Source: Sphagnum compactum (Eukaryota > Bryophyta > Sphagnopsida > Sphagnales). Taken from it: a stretch of 64,000 bases of DNA. Within the stretch, counting starts at the first letter, position 1; each line of letters opens with the position of its first letter. The DNA lies in the NCBI GenBank assembly GCA_965153455.1, contig OZ234498.1:5952001-6016000 (forward strand), written 5' to 3'. Position numbers and translations under genes: made by a program. This document shows positions 60,850-64,000 of this stretch, piece by piece. Below the pieces are notes generated by a model. The model was not told where the DNA came from. It made no database searches and saw only the letters and a list, made by a program, of their open reading frames with translations.

Positions 60850-62020
60850 AGTCAAATGCCTTCTTCCATTTGGGTTAGTGACAACAAAAGAATCATCATT
60901 TATAATTTTTCTAAAATCAGCTATGCATATATATGCTGAATTAGCATAATACCTCAAGACACGAGACACAATAACTCTACCCCTATATAGAAACCAACAA
61001 GACCAAGTCATGACTCTTCATAGTGCCTTTCTAGCTCTTCTTCTTCTATTCTAAGTAACTTTGGGTGATTATCTCACGTTAACAAACATCCTTTAAATAC
61101 AAGATCCATATGACATATTGACCATTAGTATATATGTTGAATACAAGTTATGGTGAAAATCATTTCTATGTAGCCCATATCTACGAAAGAATAAACCAAT
61201 GTTGGAGTACGAAGAAGCTCTTGGAGCCTATCACAATCCATAGGGCATTTTTTTCTTAAGTTTACACGCTTGCTTGATGCTCCTTTTTGTGAACTTCAAA
61301 TCCCTTGGGCTACAACATAAATACTTCTTCCATCAATTTGCCATAAATATTTTTATTCTATTATAGATGTTCCGAAGACACATTGAATAACACATCTTTC
61401 ATTATCACTATCTTACAATTTTATGGGTAGTAAATCTTATACAGTAGTCTACGGTCAATTTCCACATTGACAAAATGAATTTTTATTTTTTTCAAAAAAA
61501 TTTGTTTTTTAATTTTGAAATTATTCAAATTATGATATTGTCATATGAGTGGTAAAATTATTCAGAGTGTAACCTATGAGAATTATGACGACTTGTCCAC
61601 CTCATATTTTTACAAAAATTTGTTTCACTATTTTGAGGATTATTTAATGACAAAACTGACCTTAGGGTAAGGTATGCCCTTGAAGCATTGTCACACATGG
61701 CCCTTGGTTCCAAATGTGTTGTTTTTTCTAGCTAAACACATGCACGTATTTGAAACAACCAAACACCTCCAAATGGTCAAGTCAAGGTGGCTTACCCATG
61801 TAAATCCGTCCATTTGTCAGGCCTTGATGAACTTCAAGTAAGTTGCAATGTTGACAACTTATGTCCATAAGAAGTTTGGCAATTAAATGTTTGTTACCAT
61901 ATTCGTTGATTTATTCACAATTGTGCAATTGTTTTTTTTTAGCCACACCATTTTGGTGTAGTGTGTTTACAATTGTGAAGTGACAATGCATTCCATAGCA
62001 ACTCACAAGATTTTTTGAAT
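60850..62020 (-). pseudogene. Ty1/copia retrotransposon pol remains (integrase and reverse transcriptase)
   Basis: The minus strand near 61920-61990 gives MHCHFTIVNTLHQNGVA, the end of the integrase core (the family has TP-QQNGVAERKN). Near 61740-61790 it gives LDHLEVFGCFKYVHV, the post-core integrase block. Near 61180-61290 come APRA and scraps of the reverse transcriptase block around the YGLKQAPRAW motif. Near 60925-60960 it gives GIMLIQHIYA, and near 60860 MEEGI, the RT to RNase H connection. The order and strand are right for copia pol, but stops and frameshifts occur throughout and the YVDD motif is not recoverable. No clear LTR pair or primer-binding site was found. Confidence 0.72.
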
Positions 62021-62791
62021 ATTTTTGACAAGAATTTTTCGAAAGAGCAAAAAAAAATTGAATTTTTGAGATTTTGTGCCTTTAGAAATCATTGGACTAT
62101 GGAATTAATTGTAATTATAAATAAATAAATTACATCAACATAGAGGTTTCTAAGTCATTGACCCCTCCATGAGTCACTAAAGGCTAGCTCAATATGGGGT
62201 ACCGACCAGTTCTTTGATCAACATTACCCTATTAAAAACCTTTCATAGCTTTTCAAGAGCAATTCAATCCCTCCCACAAAAGAGATAAAATCCTTCTTTG
62301 ATGAGCTTTGATAATTTTCAGTTTTTTATGGTTTAGAACTTCTTTTAACAATTATAATCTAATATAATTTTTTTCCCCTTTGTTCAATGTTTATTTCTTT
62401 CAATTTGGGAATACACATGGATTTTGTAGAAATGATTATTGTTATGCCAATTGAGTTTCTTTTTGAATTAAATGTTTGGTTGTTTTAAAGGAATCATTAG
62501 ACTTGAAAATTGTAAAAAATAAAAGACACACAAGGCAATGGACACTTAAACACATTCATACACTCAAACTCACATAGACACTCAAACTTTTAATTGAAAG
62601 TAAACACTTAAACATAAGACTTTCAAAGTAAAACATTCAAGCACATAGACTCACAAACACTAACATTCAAATTAACTTTGACATAGTGGTAGACCTCTAA
62701 GGTTCAAACTGAAACATTCAAGCGCATAAACACAATAGGAACAAACTTTCAAACTAAGACATAGTGGCAAAATTTCAAACTAAAACTCATA
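62021..62791. other. AT-rich DNA, no gene seen
   Basis: From about 62520 it shows loose ACTCAAAC/ACATTCAA repetition that grades into the tandem array on its right. Confidence 0.5.
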
Positions 62792-63000
62792 CACAATGAC
62801 AAATTCAGACATAATGATAGACCTTCAAAATTAGACTCAACACAATGACAAATTCAAACATAATTATAGACCTTCAAAATCAAACTCAACACAATGACAA
62901 GTTCAAACATAATGATAGACCTTCAAAATCAAACTCAACACAATGACAAGTTCAAACATAATCACAAACCTTCAAAATCAAACTCAATAATGACAAATTT
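62792..63000. repeat. 49-bp tandem array, about four clear units
   Basis: CACAATGAC starts units at 62792, 62841, 62890 and 62939, an exact 49-bp spacing. The unit contains AATTCA(A/G)ACATAAT, GATAGACCTTCAAAAT and AGACTCAA or AAACTCAA. Diverged partial units continue to about 63060. Confidence 0.92.
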
Positions 63001-63159
63001 AGACACAATGGCAAACCCTTAATGACAGACTTAAACATAATGACAAACCTTTCAACAAGGTCCATTATACACATCAAATATCCTTAAATGTGTAAATGAA
63101 ACCCAATGCCATAATTTCCTTAGCAAAAAAACCACCTAGTTTCGGCCAAAAGTTGTCAT

Positions 63160-64000
63160 CATCGAGATGGGACCTTAAACCATTGCCATTAAAGTCCAAT
63201 TCAAGCTTTGCTTGGGTTTTTGCTCTTTCCAATGATCAAAACATTTGTCATATGGGAAGGTGTTCAAAATGTAGAAAGTTTGGGAACACATCCCAACAAT
63301 AATGTGCAAGTGCTCATTAAAGCAATTCTTTAATTTTGATTTCATGAAAGAAAAAGTGGAAAAGATTTGTTCATCCTCCACAAAGCCTAACACTTGTACT
63401 GCTACAATTTTTGTTAATTTGAAAAACTTAGGGAATGACTGTTATAAAATGCGAGAAACCTCCAAAGTGCGCCAAAATCAAGGCTTTAAAATATCAATAT
63501 GGAATGGAGCCTCCATTACAACATTAAAATTAGACTTCATAATGATTTCAAATACATTTGACTATAATTTATGGAGGGACATATCTTAGTTGCTTCTAGG
63601 GGAATATTTGCCTTTGAACTTTTGACAAGTTCCAAATGCAGTTCATAATAATAATGGGATTTTATCAACATCAAATGGTGATTGAAATTTTCCTCAACAT
63701 CAATTTGAAGCCAACACTCAAGATAGTAGGTCCCCATGGCATCCATGAGATGAGATGTTGAAAATCTTGTGGTTAATTCTTGAACCAAAGATTCCGTTAC
63801 AGTTGTAAAATATAACCAAAGATTCAACTGCAATGTTTTAAGTTTATAGTTTAAAAACACAAGTACAAACTAGCAAAGTCCAAATACATAAATACATGCT
63901 CAAAATTCAAACCAAAGCAATCATGGGGGAAATTACAAACCTGAACAAAATGCCTTTACATTCTCCACGAGATTGCCAAAGATGTCTTGAGTCACTTGGA
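63160..64000 (-). pseudogene. hAT-like transposase fragment running off the right edge
   Basis: Reading the minus strand, the edge carries TQDIFGNLVENVKAFCS up to a GTTTGT donor-like site near 63950. After a possible acceptor near 63835, it continues SLVQELTTRFSTSHLMDAMG, TYYLECWLQIDVEENFNHHL and ATKICPSINYSQMYLKSL. Then, in another frame and after stops, it gives GFVEDEQIFSTFSFMKSKLK, NCFNEHLHIIVGM and FYILNTFPYDKCFDHWKEQK to about 63165. The E-D-E...F-S-T...MKSKL...L...V...Y pattern is the C-terminal dimerisation region of hAT-like transposons common in plants. Frameshifts show that it is not intact. Its relation to the fragment at 31600-31955 is a reasonable guess only. Confidence 0.6.

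Noticed and set aside
62792-63000. CRISPR-like regular 49-bp spacing
   Set aside because: The whole unit repeats without unique spacers, and the setting is a plant nuclear genome. It is a minisatellite.
1-64000. tRNA, rRNA or other structured RNA genes
   Set aside because: No tRNA-like B-box with matching arms and no rRNA sequence was recognised by eye; a covariance-model scan would be needed to exclude small RNAs.

Overview
The window is nuclear DNA of a land plant, most likely a fern or another seed-free vascular plant. The evidence is genes with many short GT-AG introns, plastid and plant-type protein families, TTTAGGG-type telomere motifs, and a decayed PLS-type PPR fragment of a style abundant in seed-free plants. 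The lineage call is an inference. No prokaryotic or organellar features were seen.

Five housekeeping-type genes were rebuilt exon by exon, with all reading phases closing. They are: (1) the 5' half of a Raf-like protein kinase, minus strand, 479-1554, running off the left edge; (2) an intronless plastid stromal ascorbate peroxidase, 6914-8113; (3) VPS41, the HOPS tethering subunit, 19 exons, 12531-19945; (4) a cation/calcium exchanger of the CCX family, minus strand, 4 exons, 23785-27000; (5) the small subunit of general transcription factor TFIIF (RAP30 type), 6 exons, 33470-39219. A sixth, an oxysterol-binding-protein-related protein with PH and ORD domains, has 10 exons at 54124-59107. An LTO1/YAE1-like gene at 3050-3886 keeps an intron but carries an in-frame stop and a one-base deletion.

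The rest is mostly decayed mobile DNA: a PPR relic (9030-9485), a 213-bp MITE in two copies, a Penelope-like reverse transcriptase relic inside intron 1 of the TFIIF gene, a Helitron with a broken Rep/helicase frame (45168-49803), a second related Helitron 3' end (40490), a four-exon transposase-like pseudogene between them, Ty1/copia pol remains (60850-62020), and two fragments of one hAT-like family (31600-31955 and the right edge). Between these lie tandem repeats, hairpins and AT-rich DNA.

The genes are not a pathway. They are scattered housekeeping functions (signalling, plastid peroxide removal, vacuolar fusion, cation transport, transcription, lipid transfer). The most interesting material is the mobile-element layer: a Penelope-type retroelement in an essential gene's intron with its catalytic aspartate pair missing, a Helitron family with an autonomous-type and a shortened copy about 4.6 kb apart, and an intronless copy of a normally intron-rich plastid gene.
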